Assembly (NCBI GenBank): GCA_020536535.1
Contig: JAHLWZ010000909.1
Span: 1-50,954, forward strand
Direction: 5' to 3'
Length of the DNA: 50,954 bases
Origin: Pelomyxa schiedti
Taxonomy: Eukaryota; Evosea; Pelobiontida; Pelomyxidae
A program made the position numbers and the translations under genes. The notes below the pieces were generated by a model that ran no database searches, was not told the DNA's origin, and saw only the letters and a program-made list of their open reading frames with translations. Positions 21,701 through 33,286 of the stretch are shown one piece after another; position 1 is the first letter of the stretch, and the number at the start of each line of letters is the position of its first letter.

Positions 21701-24700
21701 TGCAACTCATAACCAATAAATAGAAAATGGAATGAAGGTCCAATTTCCGATTTTAAGTGAATGGCCAGTCTTGGAGAGTAGCATGGATTCAAGCCAGCTG
21801 GAAGCTTTTAAACATGCTTTGACCCATGAATTTGCCATCATTCAAGGACCCCCAGGTTTTCCCCTATTAATATTGCTTTGGTTCTCAACTTTTGAAGGCA
21901 CTGGAAAGACCTTTGTTGGCTTAAAGATTATGAGAGCTCTTCTTGACAATAGTAGACTAAGAAATCCCGGACCTATCTTAGTGATGTAAGCAGCCCAAAA
22001 TCTTTCTCGAAGCCCACGCTTGGTATTCTAATTTTGAGCAAAAGATGCTACACTAATCATGCCCTGGATCAATTCCTTGAGGGTCTTTTGGCATTTGAAG
22101 AAAATGTTGTAAGGATTGGTGGAAGATCTAAAAGTGAACTTCTAAAAAAGCACAACCTACGTCAATTAATGTCTGAGGGTATAAAGGTATGAATAACAAA
22201 TTCTTCCAATCTGATTCTCTCCTTTTCTACCAGCCAGGGTCTCAGTTTTTCAAGAGTAAAACTAAGATAAGTCAACAAATAGACGAATTACAGAGGCAGA
22301 TAGAAAATGCTGTTCAAGATTGCACAAGACTAGTCTTGTCAAATGCGTCCTTAGAAAAAGTTGCTTCCTCTGAACACATAGCCTCCCTATTTTCCAGAAA
22401 TGGCGAATCTGGAAGCACCCAGCGTGATCGTAGCCTCCATAAGGTTGCCACACCTGAATGAAAATTATTACTGATTCTCCCGAGATTTTAACTGAGTGGC
22501 TGCAATGTGACCCTAGGAAAGTCTGTGTTCCGCCAGGGCACATCAAACGCACTGTTGTAGAGGCACCAGTCATTCCTGAAGGTAGTCTTGTATCGCGTCA
22601 TCCTTTTCATTACCTTTCTCTGTAGGCCCAAAAGCAACTAGCAGTGCCTCTCCAGATGACACAGAGGAATTGTGTGAAGCTGCTGAAGAGGAAGAAGATG
22701 ATTTTGTCATTGCCAAAATTCAACAAGATCGAATGGTGGGGGATGAGGAAGATGTTGATGTAGGCGGTGCATTTTACTCTCTTTCGTGCCCAACGGAAAC
22801 TGCTGGTTTGTGTTCCATTTTTCTCATTCTTTTTTAAACAAAGTCCTTTCATTAAGAGCTTAATGATTATCGTTCCCCGTCTCATGTGGCATCCTGCGAG
22901 AATGTATGGGCCTTGGGAGTTGATGACAGAAAACTATTGTATTTGCATTGGAGACAGAAATATTTCTAGTTACAGTCTCATCACTCCCATCTTTGCTTTC
23001 TGAAAAACGGAACCCAGTTACTCACAAGAGAACCTTTCCAACTTGTGCAAACGATATGAGTCGCTGTGTCTGGAGAGAGAATCTATGGAAGACCAATTAA
23101 GATATCAGCTTTTGAATTCCACAGCAGTAAATTGCTCATAGAGAGTTTCGTGCTTTTACTTATTGAATTAGGTTATCGGCATGACTACAACGGGTGTTGC
23201 TAAATTTCACCGTTTAGTACAAGCTCTCCGCCCTGAAATCATTATATGCGAAGAAGCTGCCGAAGTTTTAGAGTGCCACATCGTAACTGCATTGGGACCA
23301 CACACATCACATCTCATTTTAATTGGCGATCATGATCAGCTGCGTCCTTCAACTGGTACCCACGTTACAATTTCAACTCTCTTATATAATGCAGCTGTGT
23401 ATAAGCTTTCAACACAGTTTAATCTTGACGTATCTCTTTTTGAGAGGATGGTGAGAAATCACATGCCCCTTGTAACCCTCACAACTCAACGGAGAATGCG
23501 CCCAACAATTGCCTCTCTATTGCATAATATTTATCCTTCACTTCAAAACCATGAACGAGTTCATGGTTACCCTAACATTGCTGGTGTTGCTTGTAATGTA
23601 TTTTTCCTTGATCACAAATTTCCCGAGTCAAGGTAAAATTACACATCCGTTTCAAAACTAAACTCTACATTCAGGGATACCGACACATCAAGCAAATCAA
23701 ACCAATTTGAGGTTCTCTTTGTGACTCAATTCACAGATTACCTAATAAAACAGGGGTATGAAACCTCCAAGGTTTGTGGAAAACTTTACACTTAGCGCTC
23801 GTTGATCTCTAGTAGGTTACTGTGCTTACGCCTTATTGCGGGCAACTTCTCGCTTTGCGGCGGGAATTCCGCGTCAATCCCATGATTTCTGGTGTCTACG
23901 TAACAACAGTTGACAACTACCAGGGAGAGGAAAACGATATAATTAGTACGAACTCACCATACCACCACTGAACTTATGCTTTTCAGTTTTGTCACTTGTA
24001 CGAAGCAACGACCAGGGTGTTGTTGGATTTTTGAAGGTAATTACTCCCAGATGCAGATAAATACATTGTTGCTGACTAGAGAAAAAGACTTCCAACAGAA
24101 TTTGCGTTGCATTGAGCAGGGCACGTCATGGGCTATACATTATCGGTACAACTGAGCTTTCACTTTATTTTGGTAATAATTGCTTTGTAGGAAACTCCAC
24201 AGTTTTGCGGAAAGTTCCAATGTGGAAAAGCGTTATTTCCGTGTTGGAAGCCCAAAAAAACTTTGGGGAATCACTGGTTCTGAGATGTCAAACACACACA
24301 AGTAAATCCACCAAGGTCCAACACCCAAATGATTTCCAGCGTGTGGTTGATGGGGGGTGCGACAAGCCATGTGGTACCCTCCTCGAATGTGGCCATGTGT
24401 GCCCTAGAATGTGTCATCCTTACAGTCATTCAACAATCCCTTGCACCCAGCCTTGCACCCGCACAATGGAATGTGGGCATACTTGCACCAAACTGTGTTC
24501 TGAAGAGTGTGGTGGATGTGAGGTACTAGTGGGGAAAAAACTCAAATGTGGCCATCGAGACAAAGTTGCTTGTGGCACACCAGTAGAAGAGCACATGTGC
24601 GCTCGACCCTGTGAAAGGCTCCTTCCATGCGGGCATAAATGCACCAGGTACACACCTCTTTCCCATGGTAACTTCTTACTTCTTTCAGGTTATGTGGAGA

Positions 24701-25009
24701 GGGTTGCCTCAGCTTCTGTCATGAGAAAGTGGAGAAAGCGTTGAAGTGCGGTCATACACAAACCGTTGAATGTAGTGCGAACATTGACAAGATCAAATGC
24801 AAACTTCCTTGTGGTGTTCTCTTGCTGTGTGGGCACCTGTGCTCTGGCCAATGGTTCCTTCTCCCTTCTAACTCATTTTACTGTTCTAATATTATAACAG
24901 TTCTGCTTGCAAAAAGGAAAGTGATAGAACTATTCATACTCCATGCGTCACGTGTCAACGTGCCGCTGCTGCGTTGCTAGGAAAACTATCAACCAAAAAA
25001 AGAACTTGA
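18716..25009 (+). CDS. ZNFX1: Cold-shock-domain protein apparently fused to a ZNFX1-type helicase with NFX1 zinc fingers
   Basis: From MTTPLQQTT, a basic Thr-rich start is followed by two cold-shock domains: GNHGFIRPFQGSDNIQFYPE with CDEVEFTPGENRTG (about 19020-19190), and RGTIHTTQGNFGFIE with VYYQNRDILESVTLSRGDEV (about 19550-19790), joined by a Ser/Thr/Pro linker. An intron then leads in frame to a ZNFX1 body: RNPRYLRSYIMKLVG, NYLDTHFQLLREDCIAPLRE, WERSKRLMFG, FAIIQGPPG then TGKT (Walker A split by an intron, about 21845-21910), CEEAAEVLE and LILIGDHDQLRP (about 23250-23350), QGEENDI and ALSRARHGLYIIG. NFX1-type Cys/His repeats fill about 24350-24900. Family: SF1 helicases tied to antiviral sensing and small-RNA inheritance. 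The alternative is two genes: a stop at 19819-19821 if the junction intron is not spliced, and a new ATG at 19879. Confidence 0.78.
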
Positions 25010-25097
25010 AGAAGTGCCGACGATTTTTGTTTGGCACAAAGTTTAACAAAAACGTCAAAAATTGGTGATACTACATGCAGGGAGCATACTTCCCTAT

Positions 25098-26289
25098 CTA
25101 GCAGTGATTGGAATAGAAATTGGATGAGGGGGTGGACGAAGCAGAAGAAATGTTTGAGTTGACTGGGGTAGAGAGGGTTTGTGGGGAAGCGCTTGGTGAG
25201 AATTGTGTGGATGAAAGAAAAGGGGAAATGGTGAGGGGAGTGCCGCCCGGTTCTTGTGACTCAAGCAGGACCCATCCTCCTCCCAATCCAAGGAGGTCAC
25301 TTTCCATCCAGTTCTGTTGGGAACCGGGCATCTGGTTCCGTAAATAGGAGAGTTGCTCCATAATTATCCAGCCGCTATAGGCGAGAGTGTGTTTCTGTAT
25401 TCCGCAGATATTAAGTGACGACCATGTGAGAACCTGACATTGGGATGGGTCATTCTGGACCGGGAGGATTCTCCACTCGAACTGAAGCCCCTGGATCTTC
25501 TCCAATAAAAACTGCTTCATGTCAAGGCATATCTCCTTTGTACTGAATTCGTCTGTGCAGCACTGAAAAAGTACCAGAGTAAAACCATCTTGCACAAGGT
25601 CGGAACGTTTTGAGTCTGCCACAAGTTATTAAGAGTGAAGGGATTGAACAAAGTTGCAACTTTTTACATGGCTCTTTAGCCTGAAGAAGGGAGAATAAGC
25701 CACGTAACTCCTCACATCTATTGCCAACTCTAGGTCAGGGATTGGATCACCGAAGTGCCTGTGTGAATTTCACAACGTAGTCACCGCAAGTTGAGTACAT
25801 ACGTTCCAGAAGCACAGCGGGCTTTGAATTGGAAACAATAACGCTCCTGGGGTCCTTCCACATTGGGATGACTGCATACCTCCATCACTTGAATTGTTTT
25901 GACAGGGGTGTTCTTGGTGGTGCACTTTGTACAGTAGGTGACATCTGTTTCCAAGGTAAATTTGAAGTGAAAAGAGTAGTGAAAAACCACAATACCAACA
26001 GGAGCCCCTCCATGAATAGGTACTTTTACCACTCTGCAGTTGTTAATGGCAGTGAGAATTGCAGGAATACTCAGGTTTTGCGTCTTCCTCCATGCAGTGT
26101 CCACCACTACATCCACCTGTCGGCGTTATGGGATGGCACTATTAGTTAACTCGCAGGAGGGTTAAAGAAACACGTATAGAGTGGGCGTGGATGTGGTAGT
26201 GGGAAAAATAATGGGAGGAAGGATACTTGGTAGAGCTTGCACTGCTTAATTACCCTGTCGAAATCCAGGTCGCATATTTCTATTTCCAT
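25098..26289 (-). CDS. Unrecognised conserved-looking protein
   Basis: Exon 1 gives MEIEICDLDFDR. After an intron that ends just above 26118 the frame continues VDVVVDTAWRKTQNLSIPAI and GAPVGIVVFHYSFHFKFTLE, then YCTKCTTKNTPVK with one C-x2-C pair. Introns of about 35-45 nt follow. The next exons hold HFGDPIPDLELAIDVRSYVA, and the last exon starts near 25620 with DSKRSDLVQDGFTLVLFQCC, then LLEKIQGLQFEWRILPV and a Ser/Pro/Asn-rich tail ending FYSNHC. It looks like a small alpha/beta fold; HORMA-like and vWA-like folds were considered but no diagnostic motif was found. It converges on the ZNFX1 gene with 88 bp between stops, and lies 220 bp downstream of PARN on the same strand. Confidence 0.5.
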
Positions 26290-26509
26290 TTCTCTCTGCC
26301 GTTGTTAGCGTTCTCTCACTGAGCGCTTTCGGCGTTGGTTTTTTCCCCTTTGTTTTTTTGGGCTTTGCTCTGCGTCGAACCGGGTTCGGCAGGGTGGGAA
26401 TTAACTCCCACGAAAAAACATCACCATGTGCAACGAAACACGTGGAATCTCGATGAAGTTCGACAACACAAAGATTTGGCGCTTTGCCCACAGAAAAGGG
26501 CGTGTTCAA

Positions 26510-28801
26510 TCAAGGCTCATCATATTTCCTTTTTAGAGGCAACACGGGGTCAGGTGTTGAAGGAGTGCTAGTTGTGGATGTGGTTGTAGAACCACCTGTT
26601 TGTGTTGGTGCCGGAACTGGTTTGGGTGTTGTTGGTGGTTGTTGTGTAGTAGTGAGAGTTTCTACAACTACCACCGAAGCTTGTTGTGGCTGTTGCTGGC
26701 CCAATGGTGCGGCCCGGGATGCCCTCCATGTTTCTATCTGCAATACCGTGCAGTTGGTGTTTGGTGCACTATTGTTGTTCTGGCGGAAAAAGTCCAATGC
26801 CAAGTGGGCCTTGTTGCGGTCCTTTTCGTGCATAACAACCACTGCTGTGGTGGAGTTGCACCAGTTGACATTGATGTCCCCAAATGGTTTGAAGAGGTTG
26901 CGGATGTGGGAATATCTCCATTCAGGTGGGAAGTTCTCAATAACAAAGACATGGTCACGGGCAGTGGTCTCTGGTGTAGGGTTACCACAGTTTCCACAAA
27001 TAAACTGTACCTTCTGGTCCTTCCAGGTGGAGATAGGGAGGATCACATTTCATTAAAAAGAGCTTGTTTTTCATGTGAGAAACGGGCTTCAGATCGGGAA
27101 TGGTTGTGGGTTCCCCTGGACTGAGTTAATATAAGATATGTCAACTTTGTTTTTTTAATACTCAGGTGATGAACGAAAGCAGAGAACACCATCCCAGTGC
27201 AGTAAGCATCAAAACCAGCTTCGTGCCAAGACGAGTTTGCACTGGAGTACTTGGGAGTAGTTGATGGAAATTCTATTGTCATAATTTAGAGAAGCCAGCT
27301 AAGCAAACGTACACACCGCTAGTCACAGCGAATGGAGCCTGCTTAATTCTATTGAACAGGTCGGGAAGTGCTGTATAGTTCAACCCCTTTGTTTGTTTTA
27401 GATAAGATGTAAAGACTTCCAAATTACAGGAATTTTAGTGGCCAGTGTGGAGGCTATGAATTTGGTGTCGAAGACCCTGGGTAAAAAATAAAACAAAGGA
27501 AAGTAATACTCAAGTCTTACTGCTGGAATAGTCCATTAACAAGAGCCTTGAATGTTGCGACTGATTCAGGCAGTTTGGGCTCCCAAAATTGGCTCACAAG
27601 GAGGCACACATCCCTTAGCATATTGTGTCCCACAATTGGTTTGTTTGACTGACGTAACAGGGAAACAACTTTAGTGAAACCAACGGCCATATCAAATGCA
27701 CGCTTTAAATGAAAGTGAGGAACTACAGTAAACCAAGATAGTAATAAAATAGTTACTTGGTCTTCCTCCTGCTTTTTCTTTTGGAGAGCGACTTTTTCTT
27801 CATCAGAAGCCCTATGGATCGAAATATATGTATCTGCCGCGCGCTCAGCTTTTACAGATTCAACATATATACCATGCGGGAAACTAGTGGCGCACATGTG
27901 TGCATCAGAGATTCTGAAGTAATAACATACTTGGACTCCAAGGCCTGAAATAAAAGCAGGCGGAGAAAAGAATTACAAGGGGGGAGGGAAAGTGTTTTTT
28001 GATCTGGAGAATTTTTCAACCATTCAGTCACAGTGGCTCTATGAAGTGTCAAGGAGTGTTACAGAGTTGGAGAATTACATTGTTGAGTCAACGAAAGGTT
28101 TGTTTTCCCCAACAGGGACTGGCTCACTTTGAACAGCACGGAGTTCCATTTTTCTTTTAAGGTCATTCTCCTGAGACGGGGTCAGATATCCAATCCCTTA
28201 TAACAATATAAGTCTGTGTTACCACTAATTTGTGTCATAAGTCAAACCATGGTTGAAAAGCTTATTGAAATCGAATCCAGTGGAAGCCAAAAATGCCAGA
28301 CTTGAACTTTGACACATGAACCTCCTATCACAGGCATCGCGGTTCATGGGTGCCGGGAAAATATAGAAGTTGAATGGTGTTGCCACGAAACTACAAAGAA
28401 TAAGAACAAAGTGCACCTAAATAAAACCTACGTGTTCTTGTCACTATTCCACTTGAAAGGGCACAAGCCCACTTGGATAATCAAAAAGTTGTCACTAATG
28501 GAACTTGACCGTATCTTGGAGTATCGATCTTGGACAGTATCAAGCATACTTTCTTGGTCTTGCTCGCTACTGAGGCCTACACGGCAATGATACAGTCAAA
28601 ATGAGCATGCAGATCACGAAAAAGAGTGTAAAAAAGGGGAAAGGAGGGTACCAGTTAATTCAGTATCAATCGCAACGAAGTCAGACTGCTGAATGGCCTC
28701 CTCGATAATAGGGAGAGACTCCAGAAAGTCTGTACCGCAAACGCATAAAAACCCATGCATAGAGCTATTGGGCGTAACACACTTTCTCGAACGACATCCA
28801 T
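26510..28801 (-). CDS. PARN: Poly(A)-specific ribonuclease PARN
   Basis: Exon 1 MDVVRE joins NFLESLPIIEEAIQQSDFVA and IDTELTG, the first DEDD nuclease motif with its Asp and Glu (about 28650-28675). Later exons give PAPMNRDACDRRFMCQSSSL and FLASTGFDFNKLF. An R3H-like region contains FPHGIYVESVKAER-type sequence. Then come AFDMAVGFTKVVSLL, KPIVGHNMLRDVCLLV with the third motif Asp, and SSWHEAGFDAYCTGMVF with the His and Asp of the fourth. The last large exon (27046-26510) is the C-terminal RRM: DHVFVIENFPPEW, INVNWCNSTTAVVV, then a Thr/Pro/Gln-rich tail ending LPLKRKYDEP, as in animal PARN. PARN removes poly(A) from mRNAs and trims snoRNA, telomerase RNA and piRNA precursors. It is divergent from ACTR10 with 100 bp between starts. 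Confidence 0.92.
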
Positions 28802-28901
28802 CCCCACGTAGAACCAGAACAGCAAGAGGTTTGGTTTTTTTATGCGATTTGAGGATCTGGATTTCGAAGCGATAATTGATTGACAGGCGCGCAGGGCAAT
28901 A
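28802..28901. promoter_or_regulatory. Compact bidirectional promoter between PARN and ACTR10
   Basis: Only 100 bp separate the two opposed start codons, so both leaders and any core promoter elements must fit or overlap the first exons. No TATA box is obvious. Confidence 0.4.
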
Positions 28902-30294
28902 ATGTCACGTACGGGATGCTGCGTAGCTGTTTTGCAAACTGGGAGCAGGTACACGAGGCTAGGGGTTGCCGGCGAGCTTCATCCAAGGGCAATTATGGGA
29001 CCGTTGCCTAGTGACCCCCGACTTTTGTTCTTATTCCTCAGGGACGCTTTCATTGACACACTGTTCGTTAGTCTCCTATTTTTACTTTCTGTTTTCCCTG
29101 TTCATTGCTGCAGCTACTACGAGATATGCTAATTTCGTTGCCATTAGACTTCACCATCAGACTGCATTGTTGTTGTGTGCGAGAATTTGATGACACCGAC
29201 ACCGACACGTCAGTTGTTGGCCTCGACTCTTCTCAGAAAGCTGGGGTCTCGGTCTCTGCATTTTGTCCAAAGTGAATGCATCTGTGCATTGACTCCATGT
29301 CCCACAATCCCATTCCGCTCCAGCGCCGTCAGCGTATCCGACGCGCTGCCATCGCCCGATTCCTTGGGAACTGAGAAACCTACCCTCGCTGTGACGGATA
29401 AAGTCCGTCTTTCTCAGCTGGACAACTTACTGGTTGTTGACATTGGATACTGTGAGTCCAGGGTTCTGCCAGTTTGTCACGGCTACGCCGTCACCCCCGC
29501 ACTGGAGACATCCCACATTGGCATGAAATCCATTCTGCGCAACTTGCGCGAGACGATGGAATCAAGCGGCGAAATCGAGGGCCAGCGCGCAGCCCAGTCC
29601 TGCAACGGCGTCACGACCCTGTGGGAAGAGATTCTCTCGCAGTGCTGTTTCGTGCAACCAAAGGAAGACAGCGGCGCATCACCCCCGCCTTCGGCGAAAT
29701 CAACCCCCGGCCAGGTGCATTGGCGCCAGGCCCGCGGCGTGCCGTACGTTCAGATTGCCGTGCCGGCCAGCGTGCGTTCAGCAGTTTTCGAACCTTTATT
29801 CAAGGGCGATGACGACGCTGCTACAGGGTCTCTTCAGCGCCTAATTTTGGACTCCCTGCTGAAGTGCCCGATTGACCTCAGATATTCATTAGCCCAAAGT
29901 AAGCGCCGCTGTGCATTCCCATAAAATAACCTTTATGGCAGATATCCTGTTGATTGGCGGTGGTAGTAACGCTCCGGGGATTCATTGGCGGCTTTCACAG
30001 GAACTAACAAGTTGCTGTCAACTCACATCGCCGATGATTCCAAACTACCGGCCTCTCACATCACTGCATTGGAACTTTCCACAAACACACACAGACACCC
30101 CAGTTCACTTCTCAGGCCATTTGATGTCCTGGGTTGGGGCTTCACTCTACTCCACTACAATCAGCACACTACCGGCTGACGAGGAGGATTCTTCTGAACC
30201 AAAGCCCAATGTTGTTACACTCCAATCTCTGGACAAGAATGGGCTGCCTGACTGGACCAAACGACCCATCGCATTTACCCCTTCAATGGACTGA
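28902..30294 (+). CDS. ACTR10: Actin-related protein 10 (dynactin pointed-end subunit Arp11)
   Basis: Exon 1 has MSRTGCCVAVLQTGSRYTRL, then GVAGELHPR, corresponding to the phosphate-1 region of the actin fold and the 'CGFAGE' motif of ACTR10. The large middle exon has LLVVDIGYCESRVLPVCHGY (phosphate-2), a long acidic/Ser insert, and LILDSLLKCPIDLRYSLAQ. After a 43-nt intron at about 29899-29941 the frame goes on ILLIGGGSNAPGIHWRLSQE (adenosine site) and ends HLMSWVGASLY ... LPDWTKRPIAFTPSMD. The LILDSL-KCPID block is diagnostic for ACTR10 over other Arps. The protein caps the pointed end of the Arp1 filament in dynactin, implying dynein transport in this organism. The 3' exon is unspliced to the stop. 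Confidence 0.88.
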
Positions 30295-30421
30295 TTTTTA
30301 AATTTCAAAAAAAGTTTTAAAAAACCCTTCATTTTTTCATTTGTTATGGTTTAGTATTGCACACTTAGTGGGGGCAGCCAGTAGAATTAGAGGGCAGTGA
30401 GTAATGCTCAGAGGAAAAAAT

Positions 30422-31247
30422 GCACAGGAAACAACATGTTGTGGCATTGCGACTTACACACCATCTCTTGGAGCCATTGACGATAGCATCTGTGGAAACG
30501 CCAAGTGGCACTCAGGTAAGGTTCTTTGTTATTGCATGTTTCTGACTTGATTATTTTTTGTTAGTGTGATTACTTTCCTACTGGACTGCTTCATGCTGGC
30601 GAGGACCTTTTGTTAGTTGCATCCAAGTACTTATTACCTCTGACCTTTTTGATTTATACTCTTGGGTAGCTAAAAGTGTGGTTAGAAAAATCTCGGGGTT
30701 GATGCCAACAGGCCTGTGCCTTTTTGTTGTTAGAATGAATATCATAATGCCGGGTCTTCCTACTTTGCATCTGAAAATAGGGTATGGTGAAACCACAGTT
30801 GCATTCGCTCAATGACACATTATAGGGCACATAAGGGTGTCACAGAAATTGAAACCACTCCACCTGTGCCTCATTCAGTAACAGTGGGAAAATGGAGTTC
30901 ATCCAGCTTTGAAGTGTTCACCCAACAACAATTAGGGGATATAAGCCGGGTGGCCATCAGCATATGGTGTGTTGTGACAACAGTTCTACTAAATGTGATA
31001 TTGTACCGTAATACAACAAACCTTTATTGCTTGCTAATTGATCATCTTCAGCCCTCCTGGGTCTAGTAGTACTCCATGCCTCAATTTACCACCTGTTACT
31101 GCCTTACATGCAGCCAACGTTTCTCGTTCTTCAGCTAGTGATACTGCCTTAGTCTCCGGTGGTCAAGTAACTGCAGCTCCACTGACTGCCCAGGCTCCCC
31201 ATAACACTCCACTACAGAAAGTGGTTGAGCAGTGCATATTGATCTAG
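30422..31247 (+). CDS. Small multi-exon gene of unknown function
   Basis: A first exon MHRKQHVVALRLTHHLLEPL runs to TPSGTQ and joins, across a 48-nt intron, CDYFPTGLLHAGEDLL. A weak middle part follows. An exon near 30830-30940 gives VTEIETTPPVPHSV then KWSSSSFEVFTQQQL, and a last exon (about 31052-31247) is Ser/Thr/Ala/Pro-rich and ends KVVEQCILI. The exon structure is my best guess and part of the middle could not be joined cleanly. No domain was recognised. It converges on the acyltransferase gene with 88 bp between stops. Confidence 0.38.
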
Positions 31248-31335
31248 TCCCACCCAGAGTGTAGAAGTGAGAGTGATTGATTGTATGACTGCAAGGGAGA
31301 GTAATTTCATGCTTGAAAAGAAAAGAATCTATTTG

Positions 31336-33067
31336 TTAATTGGTGGCCATTTCAACCAGATTTTGGAAGGTGAGGTTAAGAAGCTGCTGCATGGTATCTG
31401 GCTGATAGGCCGGGTGGGAATAGGTTGTGGTTGCATTCAACTGTGGATGCGGACCTCCGATTGTGTAGAAGTGCAACATGTAACCAAATGGCTCTCCAGT
31501 TCTATGTTCCCTGTTTAGGGTTGTGCGGAGCCATAATCCCTCAAGTACTACAGTTGGCCTGGGGTCAGTTGCTCCAAGAGATTGGAATTCAGGAACTGAG
31601 ATTAGGCCAATATTTGACACATTCAAGCCTGCCTTGAGAGACCAGTTTTTATTTTTACCTTCTATCATTGCCTTCAAATGCCAGTAGTGCTCCTCCTGTT
31701 AACTGCTTAGTTTTGGTGCCAAAAGGGATTGGGATTCACTTTCAGTTCTTGATTGAGGAAGCCACTGTGTTTGGAAGCTAATTCCCATAGTCCTTCAGTA
31801 CCGGTGTGCTCACATCCCCAGAAAAGAGGTGCACTTGCCAGAGTCAAGCCTTTGTTTTTTTGGACTCAGGTAAGTGCACAAGCTGGCAAGAGAAGGAAAT
31901 ATTACAATTGTCATCCATTGGTGGATTGAGGAACTTCCGGAAGATACAAGGCACCATAGAAACAAAATAATGAGGAAGTGGTTGGCTCCGGTCTGTAAGA
32001 ATGCTGGAAAGTGCTTTCAGAGTTGCCACCATTATTGCTGCCTGCATTGAAACCCCACGGAGCTTGGCAACTTGTAACAATTTAACTGTGAGGGTACTGT
32101 CAAGTTGTTGATAGACAGAGCGGTATTTGGCAAGTGATAGATCTTCCACTGGCAATGGAGCAAGTTCATGGGAGGTAGGTAGAGAGCGCCCTTCAGAACA
32201 ATCCGGTGTAGGAGCAGCTTCCACAGGATTAAGGAAAGGAATTTTATCGATAATCCTGGAGGTACTAGGAACGGTGGAATGCATTTGCATTACAATGTCA
32301 TTTAAATAGCTCATAAACTCTCGATAGACAAATGTGAGACATTTTCCATCACTTATAGCATGGTTCACACTGCAATATGGAATAAATTTAGATACTGTAC
32401 ACTTGGTCAGACCTGAAAATGACATCAGATAGGCCTCCTTCCATGGGGAATACGTCGTAAAAGAGCAGCTTGGTTTCATTTAGATGTTTAATCGGACCGT
32501 TTTATAGTAGCGTACACATTCAGCATCATTTCTCTTCAGTGTACTGACAAACTGGGCCTTATCCTCCCAAGATGTCACCGACCAACCAGAATGAAATGTC
32601 ACAGAAGGTGAGCGACTCTTCCTTACGAACCTATGAACCAATTCACTTTACTAAAGAAACAAAGCATTAAAAGCAAACAACACTGCCCAAGTGTTAACAC
32701 AGTAAATTAGGGAGTTTTGAGAAGAAAAGGAAAAAAACAAAAAAAACAAGGAAAAACAAAAAAAAAAAAAACCCACGAACTTGGCAGTAGCGGGGGAGTC
32801 AGAGTCCACGATGGCGAACGAAGCCGCGTCGTACCGCCGCTGTACGAGATCCGCCGCACCGCTCACAGCCCTGACCACGAAATCGTCATGTCTGGAATCC
32901 GCCGTGCACGCTTCGCCGGTGGGCGCGACTGTACTGGCCGAGGCTGATATCCTGAGTCGAAACACCACCATCACGTAGAATGGCCTCATAACCCACTCGT
33001 AAAGGTGCATGCCCCGCACCACCTCATCCCCGCTCGACTCTGTGTCATTGTTATTCATCCCACTCAT
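31336..33067 (-). CDS. Condensation/alcohol-acyltransferase-type enzyme (HxxxDG family)
   Basis: Start at the ATG giving MSGMNNNDTESSGDEV; an upstream open stretch lacks an ATG. The first exon has a hydrophobic patch (YEWVMRPFYVMVVFRL) and ends DSDSPATAK before a long T-rich intron. The main exon has the catalytic pattern NHAISDGKCLTFVYREFMSY, where His and Asp of H-x3-D-G are present, and then FLNPPMDDNCNISFSC. The last exon holds AGLNVSNIGLISVPEF, matching the 'SN-G' segment before the C-terminal lobe, and ends LTFQNLVEMATN. These features fit CoA-dependent acyltransferases of the chloramphenicol-acetyltransferase-like fold: AATase, condensation domains and BAHD. The substrate cannot be told from the sequence. 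No carrier or adenylation domains are nearby, so a stand-alone transferase is more likely than a peptide synthetase. Confidence 0.7.
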
Positions 33068-33286
33068 GCAACCCTCCTCCGTGATCAAAACCAACTTTTT
33101 CTCAGTCTTTCCTCAGGAAAAGTTGGTTTTAGACGCGGAGGAGCGTTGTGGGCGCGTTGTTGTTGTTTTGTGCGGAAGAGGGGAATAAAAATTAAAAAAA
33201 CCTCCTCCTTTTTGGTTAACCAAAAACGCTCATTCAACGAATGTTGGATGACGAGAGGGTTCGCTTTTGTTGTGTTTGTTTGGGGT

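Noticed and set aside
26246-26509. Minus-strand ORF starting just after the PARN stop (Lys/Pro/Thr-rich)
   Set aside because: No domain, and the ATG at 26289 in another frame splices cleanly into the downstream gene, so this stretch is better read as its leader.
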